In this document: one piece after another, positions 1 through 8,200 of the stretch
How the letters are laid out: each line of letters starts with the position of its first letter
How positions within the stretch are numbered: position 1 is the first letter of the stretch
NCBI GenBank assembly: GCA_964469555.1
Contig: CAYYAQ010000136.1
Location: 1-13,948 of the forward strand
Direction of reading: 5' to 3'
DNA length: 13,948 bases
Source of the DNA: CAYYAQ01 sp964469555
Lineage (GTDB): Bacteria > Planctomycetota > UBA1135 > UBA2386
The notes under the pieces: model-generated
Seen by the model: the letters and a program-made list of their open reading frames with translations, nothing else
Told to the model about the DNA's origin: nothing
The model's database searches: none
Position numbers and translations under genes: made by a program

Positions 1-281
1 ACGTTGTTCGTCTTGTGAGCCCCTCCGTGCACCAGATCCTCACGCTTCAGCATCACCTGAAGGTTGGCTGCCGCCGAGAATCGCGGGACTTCCGTGAGCG
101 GTGTCGGTCGCCCGGCCCAGTTTCGGAGTTCGTCCGCAAACGCCGCCGAAAAGCGGTGACTGGGCAGGATCGTATCGACCGCGCTCGAGAGTTCGCAAAG
201 GGCGGGATGCAGCAGCTCGGCCGCGAAGCGTCCACCGAACTCGCCAAAGCTCCCGACGACCGGCTGGGGCTGACTCGTCAC
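1..281 (-). CDS. trpB: Tryptophan synthase beta subunit (partial, N-terminal 93 residues)
   Basis: TrpB condenses indole, channelled from TrpA, with L-serine to make L-tryptophan, using PLP. Only the first 93 codons are present; the gene runs off the left edge. Reading the minus strand from a GTG at 281 gives MTSQPQPVVGSFGEFGGRF, then GRPTPLTEVPRFS, then LKREDLVHGGAHKTNN. The last block is the TrpB signature around the lysine that forms the PLP Schiff base (the K of HKTNN) and closely matches the E. coli version as I remember it. The GTG overlaps the trpF stop as GTGA (278-281), and a near-perfect Shine-Dalgarno AAGGAGG lies 7 nt upstream inside the trpF coding end, which settles the start. 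It is the last visible gene of the trp operon; trpA would be expected next, outside the window. Identification is secure. Confidence 0.93.
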   Translation of the reverse strand, partial: MTSQPQPVVGSFGEFGGRFAAELLHPALCELSSAVDTILPSHRFSAAFADELRNWAGRPTPLTEVPRFSAAANLQVMLKREDLVHGGAHKTNN

Positions 282-931
282 GACCCGACCTCCTTGCGAT
301 TGATCTGCGCGCTCGAAGCAAACTCGTTTACGTGTTCGAAGAGGCGCCGCAGTTTCGACGCATCCTTCACGCCGTGCGACTCCTCCACTCCCGAACTCAC
401 GTCGATGCCAAATGGGCGATGACGCAGCAATTCGCTGACATTGTCCGGCGTGATCCCGCCGGCGATGAAAGTGGAATCCAGCGGTTCGTCACTCAGCAGG
501 TCCCAGGAGAACCTCTGTCCGGAACCACCGACGCCACCATCCAGGATCGCGGGGCATTGCGGCGTTGGCGAGGGGTCGAGATCGGGCAGTTGCACGGCAT
601 CCGGCGACACCCGAAAGACCGAGTGCACGCGGATGCCGTTGAAATTCAGCGTTCGACACGCCATCGGATTCACGCCGTGAATCTGCACCCGCCGGATGGA
701 CGTCGCCTCGCAAACCCGCAAGATCTCGCCCGCGTTCGCCTTTCGGAAGACCAGCACCACGTTCGCGCAATCTCGCGCCGCCTCGGCGATGCGCGCGACC
801 TCTTCGACCGTGGCACACCGCGGCGAATCCGCCGCGAGCACGCATCCGAGGTATTCCGCGCCCAATTCAAGGCTCAGTTCGGCGTCGGCCAGCCGGCGCA
901 AGCCGCAGATCTTCACGATGGGGAGCTTCAC
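278..931 (-). CDS. trpF: Phosphoribosylanthranilate isomerase
   Basis: TrpF performs the Amadori rearrangement of N-(5'-phosphoribosyl)anthranilate to CdRP in the cytoplasm. The 217 aa product is normal length for the monofunctional enzyme. Visible family motifs are KICG at residues 7-10 with C9 as the likely general base, VQIHG near 82-86, ILDGGVGGSGQRFSW at 129-143 with D131 as the likely general acid, FIAGGITPDNV at 155-165, and GIDVSSGVEESHGVKD at 175-190, which forms the phosphate-binding end of the TIM barrel. The start is a GTG at 931 that overlaps the trpC stop as GTGA. A GGAGG lies 7 nt upstream within the end of trpC. TrpF and TrpC are separate genes here, unlike the E. coli TrpC-TrpF fusion. 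Translation is probably coupled to trpC and then to trpB. No missing catalytic residue is seen. Confidence 0.95.
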   Translation of the reverse strand: MKLPIVKICGLRRLADAELSLELGAEYLGCVLAADSPRCATVEEVARIAEAARDCANVVLVFRKANAGEILRVCEATSIRRVQIHGVNPMACRTLNFNGIRVHSVFRVSPDAVQLPDLDPSPTPQCPAILDGGVGGSGQRFSWDLLSDEPLDSTFIAGGITPDNVSELLRHRPFGIDVSSGVEESHGVKDASKLRRLFEHVNEFASSAQINRKEVGS

Positions 932-1677
932 GACAGCACCTCCTGCAAGAAATCCTGGGGCCTCGCCGCGCGCATCAGCGCCGTTCCGATCAGCACAGCG
1001 TCTACAAGCCCTCGCAGATGTCGCACATCTTCAGGCTCTTGTACCCCGCTCTCCGAAACGACCACGCGCTCCCTCGGGATGCTCTTCATGAGTTCTCGGC
1101 CCCGTTCCATATCGACGGCGAGGGTGGACAGGTTGCGGTGATTCACGCCGATGACCGCGTCCTCGAACTCGAGGGCTATTTCGATCTCGTCCTTCTCATG
1201 ACACTCGATCATCGGAGTCAATTGACATTGACGACACGACTCCACCAACTCGCCGAGCAGCGGGCCTGGCAGGCAGCGGACGATAAGCAACACCGCGGAC
1301 GCTCCCAACGACGCCGCGAGTTCAACCTGGCGTGGTGACACGACGAAGTCCTTCATCAGCGCGGGAGCGTCCCCCGCAGCGACAGCGAAGCGAAGATCCT
1401 CGTAGCTCCCGCGGAATCGTGTCGGCTCGGTGAGCACGCTGATCGCGCTCGCCCCGCCCTCGATGTAGTTCTTGACCTGCCGCGTGATATCCGCGTCGGT
1501 TCGTATCTGGCCGAGGCTGGGGCTGCACCTCTTGAACTCAGCGATAACGGAAATGCGGTCCTTACCCGCGATCGCATCTCTGAAGTCGACGTGGGGATTT
1601 GGATTCGAGAGCGGTAGGTTGCCGAGGCCTTGAGCACGCCGATGCGCACGGGCGACGAGTTCATCGAGGACACCCAT
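928..1677 (-). CDS. trpC: Indole-3-glycerol phosphate synthase
   Basis: TrpC closes CdRP to indole-3-glycerol phosphate with loss of CO2 and water. The 249 aa product is a little shorter than the usual 255-270 aa. Motifs are IAEFKRCSPS at residues 45-54 (E47, K49), ISVLTEPTRFRGS at 79-91, LMKDF at 107-111 (catalytic K109), E158 in MIECHE, IGVNHRNL at 176-183 (N179, R181), VSESGV at 207-212 (E209, S210) and IGTALMRA at 230-237. The frame stays open upstream to 1851, but that part only shadows the end of trpD. The ATG at 1677 fits the usual family start (LDELVARAHRR) and overlaps the trpD stop by one base as TGATG. A GAAGG lies about 12 nt upstream. It is an unfused, complete gene within the trp operon. 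Confidence 0.95.
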   Translation of the reverse strand: MGVLDELVARAHRRAQGLGNLPLSNPNPHVDFRDAIAGKDRISVIAEFKRCSPSLGQIRTDADITRQVKNYIEGGASAISVLTEPTRFRGSYEDLRFAVAAGDAPALMKDFVVSPRQVELAASLGASAVLLIVRCLPGPLLGELVESCRQCQLTPMIECHEKDEIEIALEFEDAVIGVNHRNLSTLAVDMERGRELMKSIPRERVVVSESGVQEPEDVRHLRGLVDAVLIGTALMRAARPQDFLQEVLS

Positions 1678-2714
1678 CAGACCGCTACCTTCGCCATACG
1701 CGTACTCGATTTGACGTAGCGGGCCAACACGCGTTCGACCTTGCCCGCTCGCATCAATTCGCGGGCCTTCACGAACCCCGCTTCGATGCTCTCCGCCATA
1801 CCCGCGACGAAGAGCGCCGCGCCAGCATTCAACGCGACAACATCGGCACACGGACCCACCTTGCCGGCGATCGCCTCGCGCAGCAACACCGCGTTCCGCT
1901 CGTTGTCCCCACCGGCGAGCCGATCCAGGGGTGTACGCTCGAGCCCGAGGTCCTCGGGCTTCAGTTCGAATGACCGGATCTCGCCCTCGAAGAGGCGGTG
2001 ACCACGAGTTACTCCGTGCAAACCGATCTCGTCCATTCCCTCACAGTGCACCACGAGGGCGCCCTCACTGCCGAGCTCGCGGAGCGCCTCGGCCATAGGC
2101 AGCGTGTAGCCCTGAGCAAAGACGCCGAGTACCTGGTACTCCGCCAGAGCGGGATTCGAGAGAGGCCCGAGAAGATTGAAGAGCGTGCGCACGCCAAGTG
2201 CCTTGCGCACGGGCCCGACATGCCGCATCGCAGGGTGGAAACTCGGCGCGAACATGAACACGAACCCGATCGCGTCCAACAACTCCTGGGCGGCCCCGGA
2301 GACAAGTTCAAGCTTGCAGCCGAGTGACTCGAGCACGTCTGCGCTACCAACCTTGGACGACACGCCGCGGTTGCCGTGCTTGGCCACGGCGGCACCCGCT
2401 GCGGCGACGACGAACGCAGATGCCGTCGAGATGTTGAACGTGCCGGCGCCGTCCCCGCCCGTTCCGCAGGTGTCGATCAGCGGACGAACCTCGGGATGCA
2501 CAGCGACCCGGTGCAAACGTAGCACCCTCGCGGCCGCAGCGAGCGTCGGGCCATCGACAGGCTGCGTGGCGAGAGCGACAAGAAGGCCAGCGATTTCCAC
2601 GTCTGAGGCTTCTCCGCGGAGAATCGGATGCAGAGCGGCCTCGAGTTCTTCGGCGGTGGGCTTATTTCCGGCGAGGACTCGTTGGATAGCGTGCTGGATG
2701 GGAGAGGGACTCAT
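1677..2714 (-). CDS. trpD: Anthranilate phosphoribosyltransferase
   Basis: TrpD transfers the phosphoribosyl group of PRPP to anthranilate. The 345 aa length is typical. The glycine-rich PRPP-binding motif DTCGTGGDG is at residues 81-89, followed by NIST at 94-97, KHGNRGVSSKVGSADVLE at 112-129, and the anthranilate/Mg region HPAMRHVGPVRKALGVRTLFNLLGP from about 160. Further on, CEGMDEIGLHG fills the place of the usual GLDE-type motif. The ATG at 2714 overlaps the trpG stop as ATGA. The bases just upstream show no clear Shine-Dalgarno, so initiation here probably depends on coupling to trpG translation. It is separate from trpG, unlike the TrpGD fusion of enterobacteria. All key motifs appear intact. 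Confidence 0.95.
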   Translation of the reverse strand: MSPSPIQHAIQRVLAGNKPTAEELEAALHPILRGEASDVEIAGLLVALATQPVDGPTLAAAARVLRLHRVAVHPEVRPLIDTCGTGGDGAGTFNISTASAFVVAAAGAAVAKHGNRGVSSKVGSADVLESLGCKLELVSGAAQELLDAIGFVFMFAPSFHPAMRHVGPVRKALGVRTLFNLLGPLSNPALAEYQVLGVFAQGYTLPMAEALRELGSEGALVVHCEGMDEIGLHGVTRGHRLFEGEIRSFELKPEDLGLERTPLDRLAGGDNERNAVLLREAIAGKVGPCADVVALNAGAALFVAGMAESIEAGFVKARELMRAGKVERVLARYVKSSTRMAKVAV

Positions 2715-3331
2715 GATACTGGTCTTTTGTGTGTGGTGAATTCCTGGAGAATGTTGGCGATGAGTCGCGCGCCGAACGGCGTCAACACGGACTCAGGGTG
2801 GAACTGGAGGCCGACGCGCGGCAGGGTCGCGTGGCGCATGGCCATGACGACGCCTTGGTGTTCGTCCGTGCGAGCGAGGACTTCGAATCCCGGCGGCACG
2901 TCTTCGACGACGAGACTGTGGTAGCGCGCAGCGTTGAACCGGCGAGGAATTCCGTCGAACAGCCGATCACCGTCGTGCACTACGTGGCTGGCCTGCCCGT
3001 GCACGGGTTTCTGTGACACGACGACCGATCCACCCTCCGCGACTGCCATGGCCTGGTGGCCGAGGCACACGCCGACGATCGGCAGCCCGGTTCCCGATCG
3101 CAGGAACGGCACCATCACACCCGCGCGTTCCGGACGCCCGGGTCCCGGCGACAGCAGCACGAGATCCGGATCGAATTCCTCGATGCGTGCCTCTAGATCG
3201 CGAAGCGTGATGCTCGTGCGCAACGCGCACACTGTCGCTCCGAGCTTGGCGAAGTGGTCCACGAGCGTGAACACGAAGCTGTCACGGTGATCCAACACCA
3301 GGACTTTCGCGTCACTCGATATCGGATTCAC
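2711..3331 (-). CDS. trpG: Anthranilate synthase component II (glutamine amidotransferase)
   Basis: TrpG releases ammonia from glutamine for TrpE. The 206 aa class I amidotransferase shows VLVLDHRDSFVFTLVDHF near the N-terminus, LLSPGPGRPERAG at 59-71, the nucleophile elbow GVCLGHQ at 87-93 with catalytic C89, the oxyanion-region segment PVHGQAS at 109-115, and the LQFHPES block with H178 and E180 completing the triad. The frame is open up to 3385, but the GTG at 3331 is the preferred start. It overlaps the trpE stop as GTGA, has AAGGAG about 8 nt upstream, and gives the normal N-terminal length. pabA and trpG products are hard to tell apart by sequence alone, but the position between trpE and trpD fixes the trp role. 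Confidence 0.94.
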   Translation of the reverse strand: MNPISSDAKVLVLDHRDSFVFTLVDHFAKLGATVCALRTSITLRDLEARIEEFDPDLVLLSPGPGRPERAGVMVPFLRSGTGLPIVGVCLGHQAMAVAEGGSVVVSQKPVHGQASHVVHDGDRLFDGIPRRFNAARYHSLVVEDVPPGFEVLARTDEHQGVVMAMRHATLPRVGLQFHPESVLTPFGARLIANILQEFTTHKRPVS

Positions 3332-4935
3332 AATGCCATCTCCTTGCGACTCCGTTCCGTGGCGCGGAGCACGGCTTCGACACATGCCCGGGACTTGTGT
3401 TCGGTTTCCTGGAGCTCGCGCTCTGGATCACTGGAGAGGACGACACCAGCGCCGGCCCGCGTCCGATAGACACCGTCCTTCTTGCGAAGCGAGCGAATCA
3501 CGATGCAGCTGTCAAAGCTACCGTCCTGGAGCAGATAGCCGGCAGCCCCGCCGTAGAACCCGCGCGCGGTGGGCTCGATCTCTCGAATCAGCTCCGTCGC
3601 CCGCAACTTCGGAGCTCCCGTGAGCGTCCCCATGTTCGCGGCCGCACGGTACGCGTGCAGCGCGTCGAAACCCTGGCGAAGACGGCCACGGACCCGACTC
3701 ACGAGATGCTGCACGTGGCTGTATTTCTCCACCTCGAACTGCTGGACGACATGGCAGGTCCCGAATTCCGAGACCCGAGCGACGTCGTTTCGCGCGAGGT
3801 CCAGGAGCATCGCGTGTTCTGCCTGTTCCTTGGGGTCGAGCAGCAACTGCAAGGCCAGGCGCCGATCCGATTCATCGTCGGCCCCGCGCGGAACGGTTCC
3901 CGCGATCGGACGGATCTCGACGGCGCCCTCTTCGCAGCGCAGAAACGTCTCGGGAGACGCGCCGAGCAGACAGCCGTCGGTGAGATCCAGGTGAAACATG
4001 TAGGGGGACGGATTGTTGTCACGCAGCTCCGCGTAGACATCGAGGCTGTCCGCATCGCTGGAGACTTCGAAGCCACGCGACAACACGGCCTGAAAAATCT
4101 CCCCCTCTTCGATCTCCCTCTTCAACCGCGAGACTCCTTGGCGAAAAGCGTCGTCGGAGACGTCGGTCCTGCAATCCCCTGATCGAGGCAATCTCTTCGC
4201 GCGGTCAGACTTGTCGACCGGAATCTCGAACGGGGAGAGGAGGGTGAGGTAGCGTGAATGGCGCTCGCGCGCCTCCGCGTAGTCCTCACACGCGAGGTGA
4301 CGCGTGATCACGTGCACTTCCCCGCGATCGTGGTCAAACAAGACCTGGTCGGTCGCGAGAACGAACGACGCGTCCGGCTCGTCTAGCGGGTCAGGATTCC
4401 GCGGAGGCAGGTCTTCAAAGCAATCGACGATCTCGTAGCCAAACGCGCCAAACAGTCCGGGGGCCATCGGCGCGCTGTCATCCTCATCCGCGACCAGGCC
4501 AGCGACCGTTCGGAGCGCATCGAGAACGCATGGGCTCTGCAACCGCATGGTGTCGTCTGGATAGGACGACTTGCAGACAGACGGGAATCTCGCGAGCAAC
4601 TTGTCGCCATCGCGCCGCGACGGCAACCGTAGGCGCAGCTCCGCGATCAGCGCATCACCGCTCGAGCCGAGAGGGATGATGCACGCCTGATCGCCGACCA
4701 ATTCGATCCGCAGCGGGCAGTGTGCAGCGATGATGCTCCGCCTCGCCGTCGGGTTGTCCGTATCGGAACTCTCGAGAAGACAGGAACCCGATGTCGTGGA
4801 CGGATCAATCCGCAGACGACGGTACAGGACGGACGGACTCGCACACTCTTCCGTGGGTACAGTCGTCAGGATCGGGCGTGCCAGGACGCCAGGCTGTCCG
4901 AAAGGGAGGGAATTCGTCATGGGTGTCATTGGCAC
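3328..4935 (-). CDS. trpE: Anthranilate synthase component I
   Basis: TrpE converts chorismate plus ammonia (from TrpG) to anthranilate and is the feedback-controlled entry point to the pathway. The 535 aa product resembles the E. coli-type enzyme along its length. The LLES motif at 53-56 and NPSPYMF at 308-314 are the two parts of the allosteric tryptophan site in that family, so feedback inhibition is expected. The catalytic chorismate-binding domain shows GASPE at 325-329, PIAGT at 343-347, LDLARND at 378-384, EKYSHVQHLVSRV at 403-415, MGTLTGAPK at 435-443 and GAGVV at 495-499. The start is uncertain: GTG 4935, ATG 4929 and ATG 4920 are all in frame and none has a strong Shine-Dalgarno. 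The gene follows the trpL leader by about 80 nt and overlaps trpG by 4 nt. Confidence 0.95.
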   Translation of the reverse strand: MPMTPMTNSLPFGQPGVLARPILTTVPTEECASPSVLYRRLRIDPSTTSGSCLLESSDTDNPTARRSIIAAHCPLRIELVGDQACIIPLGSSGDALIAELRLRLPSRRDGDKLLARFPSVCKSSYPDDTMRLQSPCVLDALRTVAGLVADEDDSAPMAPGLFGAFGYEIVDCFEDLPPRNPDPLDEPDASFVLATDQVLFDHDRGEVHVITRHLACEDYAEARERHSRYLTLLSPFEIPVDKSDRAKRLPRSGDCRTDVSDDAFRQGVSRLKREIEEGEIFQAVLSRGFEVSSDADSLDVYAELRDNNPSPYMFHLDLTDGCLLGASPETFLRCEEGAVEIRPIAGTVPRGADDESDRRLALQLLLDPKEQAEHAMLLDLARNDVARVSEFGTCHVVQQFEVEKYSHVQHLVSRVRGRLRQGFDALHAYRAAANMGTLTGAPKLRATELIREIEPTARGFYGGAAGYLLQDGSFDSCIVIRSLRKKDGVYRTRAGAGVVLSSDPERELQETEHKSRACVEAVLRATERSRKEMAL

Positions 4936-4967
4936 CCGCGGTCGATTGCTTCCCGCTTAAACATCGA

Positions 4968-4990
4968 GAGACAACCTTGCGGGTTACCTC
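4968..4990 (-). promoter_or_regulatory. Candidate attenuator-region hairpin between trpL and trpE
   Basis: In the leader RNA GAGGUAACC (4990-4982) can pair with GGUUGUCUC (4976-4968) across a 5-nt loop, giving nine pairs of which two are G-U. The AACC of its 5' arm could instead pair with the GGUU near the end of the trpL frame (around 5022-5019), which would be a possible antiterminator. The stem is followed only by a short U-rich stretch (AUGUUUAAG), so this is not a textbook intrinsic terminator. Its position between trpL and trpE is right for the regulated structure. Confidence 0.35.
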
Positions 4991-5013
4991 GCGGTGTCGC
5001 GCACGCTCTCGCG

Positions 5014-5073
5014 CTACGAACCAGGCAGCCCACGGGCGGACCACCACCAATACGTGGTCTGAATCGTCGCCAT
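5014..5073 (-). CDS. trpL: trp operon leader peptide (19 aa, Trp-Trp-Trp)
   Basis: Read directly from the minus strand, an ATG at 5073 opens a 19-codon frame, MATIQTTYWWWSARGLPGS, closed by TAG. Three consecutive TGG codons preceded by a Tyr codon, in a short frame between the promoter and trpE, are the hallmark of a ribosome-stalling trp attenuator such as the E. coli leader with its two Trp codons. Shortage of charged tRNA-Trp would stall the ribosome here and change folding of the downstream RNA before trpE. An in-frame GTG at 5094 would give a 26-residue version. The ATG has no clear Shine-Dalgarno. The stop is 78 nt before the first possible trpE start. The peptide has no expected function beyond regulation. 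Confidence 0.85.
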   Translation of the reverse strand: MATIQTTYWWWSARGLPGS

Positions 5074-5105
5074 CTTGTGGGTTGTCGGGTTCACGCCCCC
5101 ACAAG
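5074..5105 (-). repeat. 8-bp inverted repeat abutting the trpL start codon
   Basis: CTTGTGGG (5105-5098) and CCCACAAG (5081-5074) are perfect reverse complements separated by 16 nt. The repeat spans the predicted transcription start and ends immediately before the trpL ATG. It could be an operator. If transcription starts far enough upstream, it could be a hairpin affecting leader translation. Confidence 0.4.
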
Positions 5106-5130
5106 TAGAAGAGATTAATTAATCTGTCAA
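5102..5130 (-). promoter_or_regulatory. Candidate promoter of the trp operon
   Basis: On the minus strand a perfect TTGACA -35 box lies at 5130-5125. A 17-nt spacer places the -10 at 5107-5102 (TACTTG), which matches the consensus poorly. The expected start site, near 5095, is about 20 nt ahead of the trpL ATG, which is a sensible layout for an attenuated operon. The strong -35 box and the position support the call; the weak -10 box limits it. Confidence 0.55.
5112..5125. promoter_or_regulatory. Candidate operator: 14-nt perfect palindrome in the trp promoter spacer
   Basis: AGATTAATTAATCT is a perfect inverted repeat that begins on the last base of the -35 box and fills most of the spacer. 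A dimeric repressor bound here would block RNA polymerase. The centre is AATT rather than the GTTAAC centre of the enterobacterial TrpR box, so the binding protein is unknown. It is also the most AT-rich stretch of the intergenic region. Confidence 0.4.
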
Positions 5131-5279
5131 CCGCCCAAATTTGCGACACCACCTTTCCGGCCATGCCAAGGGCCTAAACCTCGGCCTGTGTCCAAGAACA
5201 AACCTGGATTCGATCTCGAACAACTTGGACCCCTTCGATTGCCGAAATAGACCTAGCCAGTATGTGGAGAGCAGTAGTT
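5131..5279. other. Rest of the divergent trp / pilin intergenic region
   Basis: This stretch separates the trp promoter from the pilin-like operon. I see no convincing sigma70 or sigma54 promoter for the plus-strand genes and no RNA gene. A GGAGAG at 5266-5271 is the Shine-Dalgarno for the start at 5280. An ATG at 5262 is in frame, but the ribosome binding site lies downstream of it. Confidence 0.5.
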
Positions 5280-8200
5280 ATGACGAACACCAATGGGATC
5301 CCCCACTGTGACGAAGGGAGCCACCGTAGTTCCGGATTCAGCCTCGTGGAGTTGATGGTCGCGCTCGTGATCTTCACCGTGATCTCGATCACGCTTCTCC
5401 ATCATCTGACCATCAGCTACTCCTCGACTCGCGACCAGCGCCACCGGGTCTTCGCATACACCAAGGCTCAGGCGATCCTCGCTGAGCTGCACGCACTGAT
5501 CGACTCCTCGAACTCGACCGCAACGATCGACCTCGATCAGTACGACGACGGGGCGGCACAGAATCCCGTGCTCAGCATCGCAACCGAGAACGGCAACCCC
5601 ATCGCCGCAGATCATCCCGTATCCGACAACACCCTGACCGCGACCGGCTGGGAGTGGTACCGCCGTATCACCGTGCGGCCTTTCTCAAGCACCAACAACC
5701 GCGGCGTCCGCTACGTGACGGTCAAGATCTTCCAGAGTCTCGCGCCTGGCAAGGAGAAGGACGTCGCGACGCTCTCGTCAGTCATCAACTCGATGAGCTC
5801 AGGCTACCCGACCACACAGGTCTACGACGTCTACATGCTCGCCATCGAGAACATCCCGGGCTGGTGGGTGTTCATGGAGAACATCGTCCCGTCGGTCGAA
5901 GCAGCGGTGACCGATCTCGAGAGTCGCAATCCGGGTCTCATCATGCGGACACACTGGATCACGAAGGCGAGCTACGGTCGCAACCAGGGCTACAGGCCGT
6001 ACATCAACGCCGAAAACGACACCCTGACGACCGTTCCTTACGCGTACTACTACCCCGGCAAGATGCCGGCTGGCATGGCGTCCAACTACTACTACGTGCC
6101 CTCGATGATGCGGGCGCGCATGAACCAGGACGGGACCGAGATCCACGGATACGACGCGAACCTCAATCCTCACCCCTACGCGCTCGCCGACTTCTACAAC
6201 CACGCGATGCGGCTGCCGAAAGAGCTGGATCTGCACGAACAACGCGTCGCGCTGGTCCAGCAGCGCAGAACGGAGATCGAGGCCGCGAAGGCCGCGAAGC
6301 TCACGCCGCCCCCAGAACTCGACGACATGTCGGAGGAACCCACGCTTCGTATCCTGCTGGAGGACATGAACACGGACCCCGACAAGTATCGCCACTCGTT
6401 GATGATCAATCTCCACGGTGAGTTGGTGCCCATGCCCGCGATCCGGAACTACTCCGATCCAGCCAAGACCCCTCTCCACCCCGGCCTGCGCGTCGTCACG
6501 CATCCGGAGGAGTTGCGCACCTTCCGCGACCCGAGCGGAGCGAGCAGCGAAGACGTCTACCTTCGGGTCTACGCGTGGTCCGCCGACCGGAACAAGCACT
6601 ACCCGCCATCTGGAGCCAGCCAGGTCACGGACCCTATGGCGGAGTGGATCATGGTCGACATCATGGACGTCGATCTGCGCGGGCCGGAAACGACCAAGCA
6701 CAGTATCGCCTACTGGCCATTCCACACCAACGGTTCTGTTCGCGCGATGCAGGGGGGAGTCACCTTCAACGGAGGCAAGGACTACCCGCCAGTCGGGATG
6801 ACACACGAGAACTTCCCCGAGGCGGAACCGTACTCCTCCAGCACGCCGGACACGAACGAGATGCGCTACATCCTCGCGCTGGCGTCTCTTCCCTCGGGTC
6901 GCAAGTTCACTCGCATACTGCTGTGGAACACGCCGATCCGGTGCGACCCGGTCACGAGTTCCCTCGGCCCACAGGGTCTACCTGACAATGTGCGCTCGCG
7001 GCTCTTCGGCCTCGAGTACAATCCGGCGCCAACCGGCGACAAGACTTTCGAACGGGATCTCGCGGCCACCGGCGACGGCCCGAAGAACACGGCGCGCTGG
7101 CGGATCAAGATCCCATCCGCGGTGCTGTCGGAAGCCTCGCGCTGGTACAAGGAAGACGGCACGCCACTCGGCGCCTCGCCGACGAGCGACGTCCGGTTGA
7201 CCATCCGAACCCACATCTGGGACAACTCGGTGCCATGGCCACAGCAACCCGGAAGCCTCTTTCCCGTGTGGCAGTCGCCAGACAACATGTCCGAGACATA
7301 CGCGTGGTGGGGAGCGACGAAGGACGCGGTACCGATGACGGAACGGTCGCAGTTCCTCGGAGATCCTCGATTCAATCCCTACAAGGACCTGCTCGACGGG
7401 GATGCGGACTTCCCGAACGGCTACAACTGGTTCTTCGCCAAACTCAACTCGGCGACCAAGGCCGACTTCCCAGGCATCGTGCGGACGTACAACCGGTGGA
7501 ACGGCGCACTGCGCCAGGACGTACCTCGATTCTTCGAACTCTTCCGCGGCGGACTCGTGAACTCGGAGACCGTCTACACAACGTTGACGGGCTACTCGTA
7601 TTACTACATGGGTCACGGCAACGAGATCGGGTACGACAGCGCCAACGGCTATCCCTGGTCGATCCCGACCAACATGCGCCCGTTCGGAATTCCGGGAGGC
7701 GGCTTCGGGGTTGTCGACAACATCACCGGATATCGGCGGTACATCCGCGAGCACAGTGGAAGCACTGACCACTGGTGGGGTATGCCGTGGCTCGGCGAAC
7801 TCTACCCCGACTCGGCGGAACCGATGCACTGGCGTGTCCACGGCAACCTCATCGCGGGAAACACCGGACCGGACCTCTACTACCGCGCGAAGGACTCGGA
7901 CTGCCTCGGTTCAGCCCGGTTCGAGCCATCGGGAACAACAGCGTCTTCCGCGAAGCAACGGACCCAGACGAAGGGCTGTGTGTCCTTCATGAACAACGGC
8001 ACGGCGTCGTCACACTTCAACCACCACTTCAACGACGCCACGGCGACACTCGTCGGGTCCGGTCTCGAACTGCAGGCGAACTACAACTTCCTGCTTCCGT
8101 TGGACACCCCGTGCAATCGACCGTTCGACGTGAGCTCTAACGGGAACGTTCCGCCGGAGTGGTACCGCGCGCCGTACTCGTCCAACCGGTTCGTCGCTTC

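Noticed and set aside
101..1141. 346-codon plus-strand frame opposite trpB/trpF/trpC
   Set aside because: The minus strand encodes unmistakable TrpB, TrpF and TrpC motifs; the plus frame is an Arg-rich shadow.
5112..5125. Enterobacterial TrpR box
   Set aside because: The palindrome has an AATT centre and lacks the CTAG...GTTAAC...CTAG pattern, so I call it only an operator candidate without naming TrpR.
4805..5164. 119-codon minus-strand frame across the trp leader region
   Set aside because: It would start upstream of the -35 box and overlap trpE in another phase; the short trpL frame with its Trp codons explains the region better.
5215..5250. Sigma54 (-24/-12) or sigma70 promoter for the pilin-like operon
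   Set aside because: The GG...GC spacing is 12 rather than 10 nt and no -10/-35 pair matches well, so no promoter is claimed.
5799..6806. 335-codon open frame on the minus strand
   Set aside because: Antisense to the giant prepilin gene, rich in Val/Arg/His typical of a shadow frame, with no domain and no ribosome binding site evident.
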